Source of the DNA: Dactylosporangium aurantiacum
GTDB taxonomy: Bacteria > Actinomycetota > Actinomycetes > Mycobacteriales > Micromonosporaceae
Length of the DNA: 64,000 nucleotides
Direction of reading: 5' to 3'
Assembly (NCBI RefSeq): GCF_000716715.1
Contig: NZ_JNYJ01000021.1
Location: 1-64,000, forward strand
A program made the position numbers and the translations under genes. Below are positions 27,469 to 35,028 of this stretch, piece by piece (the first letter of the stretch is position 1; each line of letters opens with the position of its first letter). The notes beneath the pieces were generated by a model. The model was not told the DNA's origin and did not search any database. It was given only the letters and a program-made list of their open reading frames with translations.

Positions 27469-28215
27469 GTGAACGACGCCGACTTCCTCGCCAACTACGA
27501 CCCGCGCGCCTACCCGCCGGTGGCGGTGACCGTGGACATCGTGGCGTTCACGATCCGGCAGGGCGCGCTCAACGTGCTGCTCGTGCGCCGCGCCTGCCCG
27601 CCCAGCGAAGGCATGTGGGCCCTGCCCGGCGGGTTCGTCGGGCAGTGGGAGGACCTGCCGACCGCCGCCGCGCGGGAGCTCGCCGAGGAGACCGGCGTCG
27701 CCACCGCGCACCGGCGGCTGCACCTGGAGCAGCTCGGCACGTACGGCGCACCCGACCGCGACCCCCGCATGCGGGTGTTCTCGGTGGCCTACGTGGCGTT
27801 CGCGCCCGACCTGCCCGACCCGGTCTCCGGCAGCGACGCCCGCGAGGCCGCGTGGGTGCCGATGGACGAGCGCCCCGCGCAGCTCGCGTTCGACCACAGC
27901 ACGATCGTCGCCGACGGCCTCGAGCGGGCCAGGTCGAAGCTGGAGTACACGCCCCTGGCGACCAAGTTCGTCGGCGAGGAGTTCACGATCGCCGAGCTGC
28001 GCGCCGTGTACGAGACGGTGTGGGGCGAGCCGCTGCACGCCGGCAACTTCCACCGCAAGGTGCTGTCCGTGCCCGGGTTCGTGGAGAGCACCAACACGAC
28101 CACCGAGCGCGGCGGCGCCCGCGGCGGCCCCCGGGCCAAGCTCTACCGCGCCGGCGACGCCCGGCTGCTGCACCCGGCACTGCTCATGCCCAGCAGGGAG
28201 GAGACGGTCCGATGA
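27469..28215 (+). CDS. NrtR-like Nudix protein with C-terminal winged helix
   Basis: A 248-residue protein. Residues 10-150 form a Nudix fold with a complete Nudix box, GFVGQWEDLPTAAARELAEE then TGV (about 54-76), so ADP-ribose or nucleotide pyrophosphatase activity is possible. Residues 155-230 look like the winged-helix of NrtR regulators of NAD metabolism (FTIAELRAVYETVWG, NFHRKVL). NrtR proteins sense ADP-ribose-type ligands. The gene starts GTG after GAGAAGGA and an inverted repeat, and its TGA overlaps the next ATG (ATGA). It may be both regulator and enzyme of the operon. Confidence 0.85.
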   Translation: MNDADFLANYDPRAYPPVAVTVDIVAFTIRQGALNVLLVRRACPPSEGMWALPGGFVGQWEDLPTAAARELAEETGVATAHRRLHLEQLGTYGAPDRDPRMRVFSVAYVAFAPDLPDPVSGSDAREAAWVPMDERPAQLAFDHSTIVADGLERARSKLEYTPLATKFVGEEFTIAELRAVYETVWGEPLHAGNFHRKVLSVPGFVESTNTTTERGGARGGPRAKLYRAGDARLLHPALLMPSREETVR

Positions 28216-29159
28216 CCACCACCGCCGAGGCCATCGAGCTCATCATGCACCGGGGCAGCACGCTCTTCGACGGCGACGACCCGGCCGGCACGTACCGGCG
28301 GCTCGCCCGCCTCACCCACCCCGACACCGCCGGGCCGCAGGGCGCCGCCGCGTTCGCCCGGCTCAGCGACCTGTGGCGCAACCGCGGCACCATCCGCAGC
28401 GCCGCGGGCGTCTACTCCACCGCCACCCTCGCCTTCGAGGGTGACCTCGCCAACCTGTACGCCGTGCCCGACGGCCACCTCAAGCTCGTGCGGGACCCGG
28501 CGTGCAACGACCTCATGGCCCGGGAGGCGGCCGCGCTGCGGCGCATCGCGGAGCGCGGCGACCCGCGCTACCTGCCGTACGTGCCGCGGCTGGTCGACTC
28601 GTTCCGCCACAAGGACGGCACCGTGACCCGGCGCGGCAACGTGCTCGCCACCACCGCGGGCGGGCTGCACAGCCTCGCCGAGGTCGCGCGGCGCCGGCCC
28701 GACGGGCTCGACCCGCGCGACGCGGCGTGGATGTGGCGGCGGCTGCTCGTCGCGCTCGGCCTCGCGCACCGCGCCGGCGTCGTGCACGGCGCGGTCCTGC
28801 CCGAGCACGTCCTCATCGAACCCCACGACCACGGGGTGGTGCTCGTCGACTGGTGCTACAGCGCCAGCGAGCCCGGCGAGCGGATCCCCGCGATCGTGCC
28901 GCACCGCCGCGACCACTACCCGGCCGAGGTCCTCGCCCGCGAGACCCCCGGCCCCTACACCGACCTGGCCATGGCCGCCCGGCTCATGGCCGACCTGATG
29001 CGGGATCTCGCCCCGCCGGCCCTGCGGCGCTTCGCCGACGGCTGCCGGCTCAGCTCGCCCAGGCAGCGCCCCGACGACGCCTGGAAGCTGCTCGGCGAGC
29101 TCGACGACCTGCTGCACCGCCTGTACGGCCCGCGCAAGTTCCGGCCGTTCGCCCTGTAG
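28212..29159 (+). CDS. J-domain fused to a degenerate protein kinase
   Basis: A 315-residue protein. Residues 1-60 resemble a DnaJ J-domain with His36-Pro37-Asp38 in RLTHPDTAG, which would contact an Hsp70. The rest follows a Ser/Thr kinase fold: a Lys in HLKLVRD, an alpha-C Glu in MAREAAALRR, and the activation-loop Asp in VLVDWC (near 212). The catalytic loop reads HGAVLPEHVL instead of HRDLKPENIL (near 191), so the catalytic Asp and Lys and the Mg-binding Asn are missing. It is probably a pseudokinase scaffold. It overlaps the Nudix gene by 4 bp; the VWA gene begins 51 bp later. Confidence 0.8.
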   Translation: MTTTAEAIELIMHRGSTLFDGDDPAGTYRRLARLTHPDTAGPQGAAAFARLSDLWRNRGTIRSAAGVYSTATLAFEGDLANLYAVPDGHLKLVRDPACNDLMAREAAALRRIAERGDPRYLPYVPRLVDSFRHKDGTVTRRGNVLATTAGGLHSLAEVARRRPDGLDPRDAAWMWRRLLVALGLAHRAGVVHGAVLPEHVLIEPHDHGVVLVDWCYSASEPGERIPAIVPHRRDHYPAEVLARETPGPYTDLAMAARLMADLMRDLAPPALRRFADGCRLSSPRQRPDDAWKLLGELDDLLHRLYGPRKFRPFAL

Positions 29160-29210
29160 AAGCCCGCACAAGACCGTACAGACCGTACAGACCGCACAAG
29201 GAGGAGACCC

Positions 29211-30173
29211 ATGGGAAGTGGGATCTGGTCGACCGACGTGTACGACGCCGCCGACCGCTACCGCCGCGCCACCGGCGCCAGCGCGTTCGCCTACAGCGAC
29301 TCCGGCGCCCGCACCGTCCACACCGCACTGGACCCGAAGGGCGTCGGCAAGCGGGAGAGCCGCGACTCCGACGAGCACCCCGACTCGGTCGCCATCGCCG
29401 TGCTCTTCGACGTGACCGGCTCGATGGGCTCGGTGCCCCGGGTGCTGCAGCAGAAGCTGCCGCAGCTGCTCGGCCTGCTGCTGCGCAAGGGGTACGTGAA
29501 GGACCCGCAGATCCTGTTCGGCGCCATCGGCGACGCCACGTGCGACCGGGTGCCGCTGCAGGTCGGGCAGTTCGAGTCGGACAACCGCCTCGACGAGGAC
29601 CTCGGCCGGTTCGTGCTCGAAGGTGGCGGCGGCGGGCAGATGACCGAGTCCTACGAGCTGGCGATGTACTTCATGGCCCGGCACACCAGCATCGACTGCT
29701 ACGAGAAGCGGGGCAAGCGCGGCTACCTGTTCATCATCGGCGACGAGCAGGCCTACCCGCGGGTCAAGCCCGGCGAGGTCCGCGCCGTCATCGGCGACGA
29801 GCTCGACGAGCCCATCGCGCTGCGGGCCGTCGTCGACGAGGTCCGGCGCATGTACGACACCTACTACATCCTGCCGACGGGCACCGCGTACGCCGGCAAC
29901 ACCACCATCCTCGACTTCTGGAAGGACCTCCTCGGCCAGAACGTCATCGCCCTGGACGACCTCGACGCGGTCTGCGAGACGATCGCGCTCACCGTCGGCC
30001 TCGGCGAGGACAGCATCGACCTGGACGAGGGCCTCGAGGACCTGCGCGAGGTCGGCTCGAAGGCGACCGCGACCGTCGGCAAGGCCCTCGCGCGCATCGG
30101 CGGCGACCGCGCCCCGGTCGCCACCGGCACCGCCCCCGCGATGACCGGCACCACCAGCGTGGAGCGGTTGTAG
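29211..30173 (+). CDS. VWA/MIDAS protein of the Nudix-J-kinase operon
   Basis: A 320-residue soluble protein with a von Willebrand A fold: MIDAS motif DVTGSMGS (residues about 67-74), a Gly-rich loop EGGGGGQMTES that carries the Thr, and FIIGDEQAYPR for the last Asp. After the domain comes an Asp/Glu-rich helical segment (EDSIDLDEGLEDLRE). It differs from the MoxR-cluster VWA protein at 14514-15755, which keeps its domain at the C-terminus. AAGGAGGAG lies 6-7 bases before the ATG, a strong site. No MoxR ATPase is encoded in this operon, so its partner is likely the pseudokinase or the PurA-like protein. Confidence 0.82.
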   Translation: MGSGIWSTDVYDAADRYRRATGASAFAYSDSGARTVHTALDPKGVGKRESRDSDEHPDSVAIAVLFDVTGSMGSVPRVLQQKLPQLLGLLLRKGYVKDPQILFGAIGDATCDRVPLQVGQFESDNRLDEDLGRFVLEGGGGGQMTESYELAMYFMARHTSIDCYEKRGKRGYLFIIGDEQAYPRVKPGEVRAVIGDELDEPIALRAVVDEVRRMYDTYYILPTGTAYAGNTTILDFWKDLLGQNVIALDDLDAVCETIALTVGLGEDSIDLDEGLEDLREVGSKATATVGKALARIGGDRAPVATGTAPAMTGTTSVERL

Positions 30174-30175
30174 CC

Positions 30176-31393
30176 ATGCGGCACGTCATCGTGGTGGACC
30201 TCGGATACGGCGACTGCGGCAAGGGCACCGTCGTCGACCACCTCTGCGCCACGCGTGACGTGCACACCGTGGTGCGCTTCAACGGCGGCGCGCAGGCCGC
30301 GCACACCGTCGAGCTCGCCGACGGGCGCAAGCACACGTTCGCACAGTTCGGGTCGGGCACGTTCCGGCCCGGCGTGCGGACCCACCTGTCCCGGTTCGTG
30401 GTCGTGGACCCCCTCGCCCTGGCCGCCGAGGCCGACCACCTGATCGGCCTCGGCGTCCACGACGTGTGGCAGCGGCTCACCGTCGACCGCGCCGCGCTGC
30501 TGTCCACCCCGTACCACCGCGAGGCCAACCGGGCCAGGGAGATCGCCCGCGGCGCCGACCGGCACGGCTCCTGCGGGATGGGCGTCGGCGAGACGATGGC
30601 GTACGCGCTGTCCCGCCCGGACGACGCGCCCCGGGTCGGCGACTGCCGCACCCCCGCCGTGCTGCGGGCGAAGCTGCGCCGGCTGCGGGCCGCGCTCGGC
30701 GTCGGCGGCCCGCCCGTGGACGCGTGCGTCGAGGCGTACACCGCGTTCGCCGCCACGGTGTCCATCGTGGACGGTCTGCGCATCGAGGGCCCGTGCGTCT
30801 TCGAGGGCGCGCAAGGGGTGCTGCTCGACGAGTGGCACGGCTTCCACCCGTACACCACCTGGAGCACGACGACCTTCGCGAACGCCGAGACCCTCCTGGC
30901 CGGCGCACCCGCCTACCGCCTCGGGGTGCTGCGCACGTTCACGACCCGGCACGGTGCCGGCCCCCTCGTCACGGAGGACCCGGCGCTGCCGGTCACCGAC
31001 CCGAACAACCCCACGAACCCGTGGCAGGGCGCGTTCCGGGTCGGCCACTTCGACGCCGTCGCGCACCGCTACGCCCTCGACGTCTGCGGGGGCGTCGACG
31101 GTCTCGCCCTCACCCACCTCGACACCGCCGAGCACACCCCGCAGCTGCGCATGTGCACCGGCTACGACGGCACCGTCCCGACCCGCGGCGTCACCGGCGA
31201 CCTCGACCGCCAGGAGCGGCTCACCCGCGCGCTGCTGGCCAGCCGGCCCAGGCTCACCACCGTCCACGACTGGACCAGCGCCGTCGAGGAGCAGCTGGCC
31301 ACCCCCGTGGTGCTCCAGTCCCGCGGTCCCCGCTCGCAGGACAAGACGTCCACCGATTCGGCCCTGGCGCCCGCCACCCAGCTGACATGCTGA
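30176..31393 (+). CDS. divergent adenylosuccinate synthetase paralogue
   Basis: A 405-residue PurA-family protein starting 2 bp after the VWA stop. It keeps the P-loop GYGDCGKG with the catalytic-type Asp13 and Lys16, His43 in AAHTV, the FEGAQGVLLD helix and a guanine-type motif LTHLD (TKLD in PurA). The aspartate-binding loop, TTGRxRR in PurA, is replaced around residues 281-290 by NPWQGAFRVG, and the IMP loop GTTGRGIGP is GSCGMGVGE. So it probably still uses a GTP-like nucleotide but not the normal aspartate ligation. It is unlikely to be the housekeeping PurA, given its operon and changes. Confidence 0.8.
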   Translation: MRHVIVVDLGYGDCGKGTVVDHLCATRDVHTVVRFNGGAQAAHTVELADGRKHTFAQFGSGTFRPGVRTHLSRFVVVDPLALAAEADHLIGLGVHDVWQRLTVDRAALLSTPYHREANRAREIARGADRHGSCGMGVGETMAYALSRPDDAPRVGDCRTPAVLRAKLRRLRAALGVGGPPVDACVEAYTAFAATVSIVDGLRIEGPCVFEGAQGVLLDEWHGFHPYTTWSTTTFANAETLLAGAPAYRLGVLRTFTTRHGAGPLVTEDPALPVTDPNNPTNPWQGAFRVGHFDAVAHRYALDVCGGVDGLALTHLDTAEHTPQLRMCTGYDGTVPTRGVTGDLDRQERLTRALLASRPRLTTVHDWTSAVEEQLATPVVLQSRGPRSQDKTSTDSALAPATQLTC

Positions 31394-31480
31394 AACCGCA
31401 CCTCAGCGGCACCACAGCCGATCCTCAGCGCGCTGTGTGACGCTGCCACCCACACGAGGCGCGACGGAGGGGCACACGGC

Positions 31481-31879
31481 ATGGGACTCAGTCGCGGCAC
31501 GCTCAACGCGGTCCTGCTCGCCACCACCGCGGGCCTCGCCATCGGCGGCGCCGCCGGGATCGTCGCCCCCACGTTCGCCGAGGCCGGCCCCGCCGCGCCA
31601 CGCCACGCCGCGCCACCGACCGTGGTGACCGACGTCGACGTGCTCGGCGCCGACCACATGAGCATCACGATCCGCTTCGGCAACACCGGCGCCGTGGTGC
31701 GGCACGTGGCGCCGGCGGACCTCACCGTGTCCGCGGGCCCGGCGGTCCTGCGCGCACGTACGCCCACCGCCGTCGACATCCTCCCGGGCCACGTGGTGAC
31801 CTCGACGTTCGCCTTCGACCCACCCCCACCCGGCGCCGACCTGACCCTCCACCTGCCGGGCGAGACCCTGCCCCTCTAG
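31481..31879 (+). CDS. small exported protein of unknown family
   Basis: A 132-residue protein with an N-terminal hydrophobic stretch (residues 8-30, ending near FAEAGPAAPRH) that serves as signal peptide or anchor. The rest is beta-rich (TVVTDVDVLGADHMSITIRFGNTG), resembling a small immunoglobulin-like or DUF4352-style domain. No enzyme motif. CGGAGG lies 12 bases before the ATG. It lies 87 bp after the PurA-like gene and may be independent. Confidence 0.6.
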   Translation: MGLSRGTLNAVLLATTAGLAIGGAAGIVAPTFAEAGPAAPRHAAPPTVVTDVDVLGADHMSITIRFGNTGAVVRHVAPADLTVSAGPAVLRARTPTAVDILPGHVVTSTFAFDPPPPGADLTLHLPGETLPL

Positions 31880-32156
31880 CGCCCCCTACGGACGCGCGCC
31901 GGCACGGACGGGCACCGTTGCGCTCCAGCGCTGGACCGGGTGCAACCCGATGTGCGTGTGCGGGACCGCCGGCGCGCCGCACCACGGCACCGCAGTCCGG
32001 CCACGGGGGTTTCGACCTGCACCACCGGGAACGGGCTCCACGTGAACCTGCGAACCTCTCGATGAGGCAGCCGCGCGGCAGCGCCGGCGAGCATGGAGGG
32101 CTCCCGGATGGGAAACCCCCGGCCGGCGCGGCGACAGCCGCCGAAGCCGAGCACCG

Positions 32157-33908
32157 CTACTGGTTGAAGCGTTCGCGGCGGACCACGGGGCGGCGGCCCT
32201 TCAGGGTGGTCCGGCGCAGGGTGTCGATGACCTCGTCGACGGCGCCTTCCGGGACCTCGACCAGGGAGAACCGGTCGGTGATCTCGATGGCGCCGATGTC
32301 GCGGCCGCTCAGGCTGGACTCGCCGGTGATGGCGCCGACGAGGTCCTGGGGGCGGATGCCCGCGGCCCGGCCGGCGCCGACGAAGAGCCTGGTCATGCCG
32401 CCGGCGGGGACGCGGCGGCCACCGGCGTCGCGGCCCCGGCCGCGGCCGTCGGCGTCGCGGACCGAGACCCGCCGGCCGGGGCGGTCCCCGGAACCCGCAC
32501 CAGGACCTGAACCGTAGCCGGGGCGGTCGCCCTCACGCGGGGCGCGCAGGGTGATCTCGGGGATCTCCTCCTCGTCGCCGTCGCCGATGGCGGCGGCGTC
32601 GTGGGCGAGCTTGACCGCGGCGATGGCGATCTCCATGAGGTCGAACTCGTCGCTGAGGGTCTCGACCACGACGCGGAACTGCGACAGGGCGGCGTCGTCG
32701 GCGACGAGGCTCTCGTGCAGGGCGGCGCGGGTCAGTTCGAGGCGGCGGGCGCGCAGGTCCGCGACGGTCGGGACCTTCTCGATGAGGATGCGCTGCTTGG
32801 TGATGCGTTCGATGGTCTTGAGCATGCGGTGCTCGCGGGGCTCGGCGAGGGTGATCGCCACGCCCTCGCGGCCGGCCCGGCCGACGCGGCCGATGCGGTG
32901 CACGTACGACTCGGGGGCGGACGGCACGTCGTAGTTGACGACGTGGGTGAGGTGCTCGACGTCCAGGCCGCGGGCGGCGACGTCGGTGGCGACCAGCAGG
33001 TCGGCGGTGCCGTTGCGCAGGCGGGCCATGACCCGGTCGCGCTGCTCCTGGCCCATGCCGCCGTGCAGGGCCTCGGCCCGGTACCCGCGGCCGTTGAGGG
33101 TCTCGGTGAGCTGGTCGACCTCGTCGCGGGTGCGGCAGAAGACGAGGGCGGCGCCGGGGGCCTCGACGTCCAGGACACGGCCGAGGGCGGCGGGCTTGTG
33201 CGCGCGGGGCACCACGTACGCGACCTGGCGCACCAGCGGGGCCTCGCCGGCGGCGGTGGGGGCGCGGCCGATCTGGATGCGGACCGGGTCGTTGAGGTGG
33301 CTGCGGGCCAGGCCGTCGATGCGCGGCGGCATCGTGGCGGAGAACAGCACGGTCTGGCGGTCCTCGGGGGTCTCCTGCAGGATCGCCTCGATGTCCTCGG
33401 CGAAACCCATGTCGAGCATCTCGTCGGCCTCGTCGAGCACGACGACGCGCAGGTCGTGCAGGTGCAGCGTGCCACGGCTGATGTGGTCGAGGGCCCGGCC
33501 CGGGGTGGCGACGACGACGTCGACGCCGTGCTCCAGGGCGCGCAGCTGGCGGCCGATCGGCTGGCCACCGTAGATCGGCAGGACGCGGGTGCCGAGGTCC
33601 TTGCCGTACCGGTGGATCGCCTCCGACACCTGCACGGCCAGCTCGCGGGTGGGCACGAGGATGAGCGCGGAGGGGTTGTCGCCGCCCGGGGCGGGGATGG
33701 TCTGCAGCAGCGGCAGCGAGAACGCGGCGGTCTTGCCGGTGCCGGTGGCGGCCTGGCCGAGCAGGTCACGACCGGCGAGCATCGGCGGGATCGCCTCGCG
33801 CTGGATCGGGGTCGGCTCCTCGTAGCCGAGGGTGGTCAGTGCCTTGAGCAGCTCGTCCCGCAAGCCCAGTTCGGCGAAGCCGGTGTCGTCGTTGGTGCCT
33901 GCGGTCAC
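32157..33908 (-). CDS. DEAD-box RNA helicase, CsdA/DbpA type
   Basis: A 583-residue ATP-dependent RNA helicase. Seen in order: Q motif (GFAELGLRDEL, PTPIQREAIP), motif I AATGTGKT, motif II DEAD in VLDEADEMLD, motif III SAT, and motif VI HRIGRVGRAGR. A charged Gly/Arg/Asp linker leads to a DbpA-type RNA-binding domain at the C-terminus (TRLFVGAGRAAGIRPQDLVGAI). It acts in ribosome assembly or RNA turnover, often under cold stress. GTG 33908 is chosen because GAGGAG lies 6 bases upstream; longer upstream frames lack similarity. Confidence 0.94.
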   Translation of the reverse strand: MTAGTNDDTGFAELGLRDELLKALTTLGYEEPTPIQREAIPPMLAGRDLLGQAATGTGKTAAFSLPLLQTIPAPGGDNPSALILVPTRELAVQVSEAIHRYGKDLGTRVLPIYGGQPIGRQLRALEHGVDVVVATPGRALDHISRGTLHLHDLRVVVLDEADEMLDMGFAEDIEAILQETPEDRQTVLFSATMPPRIDGLARSHLNDPVRIQIGRAPTAAGEAPLVRQVAYVVPRAHKPAALGRVLDVEAPGAALVFCRTRDEVDQLTETLNGRGYRAEALHGGMGQEQRDRVMARLRNGTADLLVATDVAARGLDVEHLTHVVNYDVPSAPESYVHRIGRVGRAGREGVAITLAEPREHRMLKTIERITKQRILIEKVPTVADLRARRLELTRAALHESLVADDAALSQFRVVVETLSDEFDLMEIAIAAVKLAHDAAAIGDGDEEEIPEITLRAPREGDRPGYGSGPGAGSGDRPGRRVSVRDADGRGRGRDAGGRRVPAGGMTRLFVGAGRAAGIRPQDLVGAITGESSLSGRDIGAIEITDRFSLVEVPEGAVDEVIDTLRRTTLKGRRPVVRRERFNQ

Positions 33909-34060
33909 GGTGGAGCTCCTCAATCGTGGCATTCGTGGCGTCTCTAGCATCCCAGGCCGCACCGCCCGCCGCCGGGGCGGTGCACCCCGTTGTGATCTGC
34001 GACCAGCCCGCACGGGTCCCCGCGGCGGCGCCCGGTGCGGCCGACTGGTACAACGAGCGG

Positions 34061-34471
34061 GTGGCCGACGACGACTGGCAGTCCCAGCGAGCCCGCGCCG
34101 TGGCGCACCACGGGGCCGAGCTCGACCGGCGCCGCGCCGCGGAGGCCGCGGAGGCGTCGGGCCTGGTCGAGCGGTTCGTGGCGGACGCCCGGGCGGCGGG
34201 CCTGCCGACCGCGCCGTTGCGGGCCCGGTCGTACAACGGACGCTCCTACCGTACGCCCCTGCGCGGCTGGTACCTCAATAGTGACCGGACGATCGCCGTC
34301 GGTGACGACGGTCGGTACTACTCGCTGCTGGTGCCGCCGAGCGCGACGGGCTGGCTGACCGGGGTAACCCCGCAGCCGCAGGCGCCCAGGCTGATCGTCG
34401 GCGAGGGCGCCCGCGACGGCGAGTCGCTCCCCCTGGCCAGGCTGCTGCAGCAGCGCCTCGAGGCCGGCTGA
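34061..34471 (+). CDS. conserved-looking hypothetical protein
   Basis: A 136-residue protein divergent from the helicase. The N-terminal half is helical and charged (DDDWQSQRARAVAHHGAELDRRRAAE), the C-terminal half has aromatic-rich strands (YRTPLRGWYLNSDRTIAVGDDGRYYSLL). No signal peptide or known motif. The start is uncertain: GTG 34061 is used because the sequence upstream loses coding character. Family not recognised. Confidence 0.55.
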   Translation: MADDDWQSQRARAVAHHGAELDRRRAAEAAEASGLVERFVADARAAGLPTAPLRARSYNGRSYRTPLRGWYLNSDRTIAVGDDGRYYSLLVPPSATGWLTGVTPQPQAPRLIVGEGARDGESLPLARLLQQRLEAG

Positions 34472-34480
34472 GCGCCGGGT

Positions 34481-35020
34481 TCACAGCCTGATGAACTCCG
34501 GCGGCACCTCGTCGGTGAGCCAGACGCCGTTGCCGGAGACGTAGAACACGTGCCCGGCCCGCGCCATCTGCCCGGCGAGGACGGTGAGGACCGCGACGGC
34601 GCCGCCGCGGCGGGTGCCGACCCGGCGGGCGGTCGCGGTGTCCGGCGACAGGTGCACGTGGTGGCGGCCGCCGCGGTTGAGCCCGGTCGCCTGGATCGAC
34701 GGCAGCGCCGCCGCGCCGGTGCCGTGGAAGAGCACCTCCGGCGGCTCCTGTGGGGTGAGCCCGAGGTCGACGGGGACGGAGTGGCCCTGGTTGGCGCGGA
34801 TGCGCTCGACCCCGCCGGGGCCGGTCCGCACCGCATAGCGCTGCTTGTCGTTGCCGGCGACGACCTCGTCGAGGTCCGTCCGGGTGATGCCCATCGCGGT
34901 GAGGAACTGGTCCACGGGCACCCAGCCGCCCGCGTCGAGGGTCAGCCCGACCCGGGCGGGGTCGTGGCGCAGCGCCTTCGACATCCGCTTGCTGAGCTTC
35001 ACGAGCTGCTGGTGGTCCAT
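34481..35020 (-). CDS. kptA: RNA 2'-phosphotransferase (Tpt1/KptA)
   Basis: A 179-residue enzyme of the KptA/Tpt1 family, which moves a splice-junction 2'-phosphate from RNA to NAD+. Family hallmarks: LSKRMSKALRHDP at the N-terminus (Lys, Arg, His of the active site), LFHGTGAAALPSI, the GGRHHVHLSPD block with its His-Leu-Ser, and a C-terminal GNGVWLTDEVPPEFI. The start is either ATG 35020 (GAGAG upstream) or ATG 35032, which would overlap the monooxygenase stop as ATGA. Bacteria lack the matching splicing pathway, so its true substrate here is unknown. Confidence 0.92.
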   Translation of the reverse strand: MDHQQLVKLSKRMSKALRHDPARVGLTLDAGGWVPVDQFLTAMGITRTDLDEVVAGNDKQRYAVRTGPGGVERIRANQGHSVPVDLGLTPQEPPEVLFHGTGAAALPSIQATGLNRGGRHHVHLSPDTATARRVGTRRGGAVAVLTVLAGQMARAGHVFYVSGNGVWLTDEVPPEFIRL

Positions 35021-35028
35021 CGCAGCTC

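Noticed and set aside
12236..31393. The VWA/MoxR genes as a VMAP-type conflict system
   Set aside because: No VMAP protein, trypsin-like effector or caspase-like effector is encoded beside the VWA and MoxR genes; the SWIM and DUF5682 partners point to the other, yeh-like module.
30176..31393. Gene as the housekeeping purA
   Set aside because: The aspartate loop is absent and the gene sits in a special operon, so the housekeeping label was not used.
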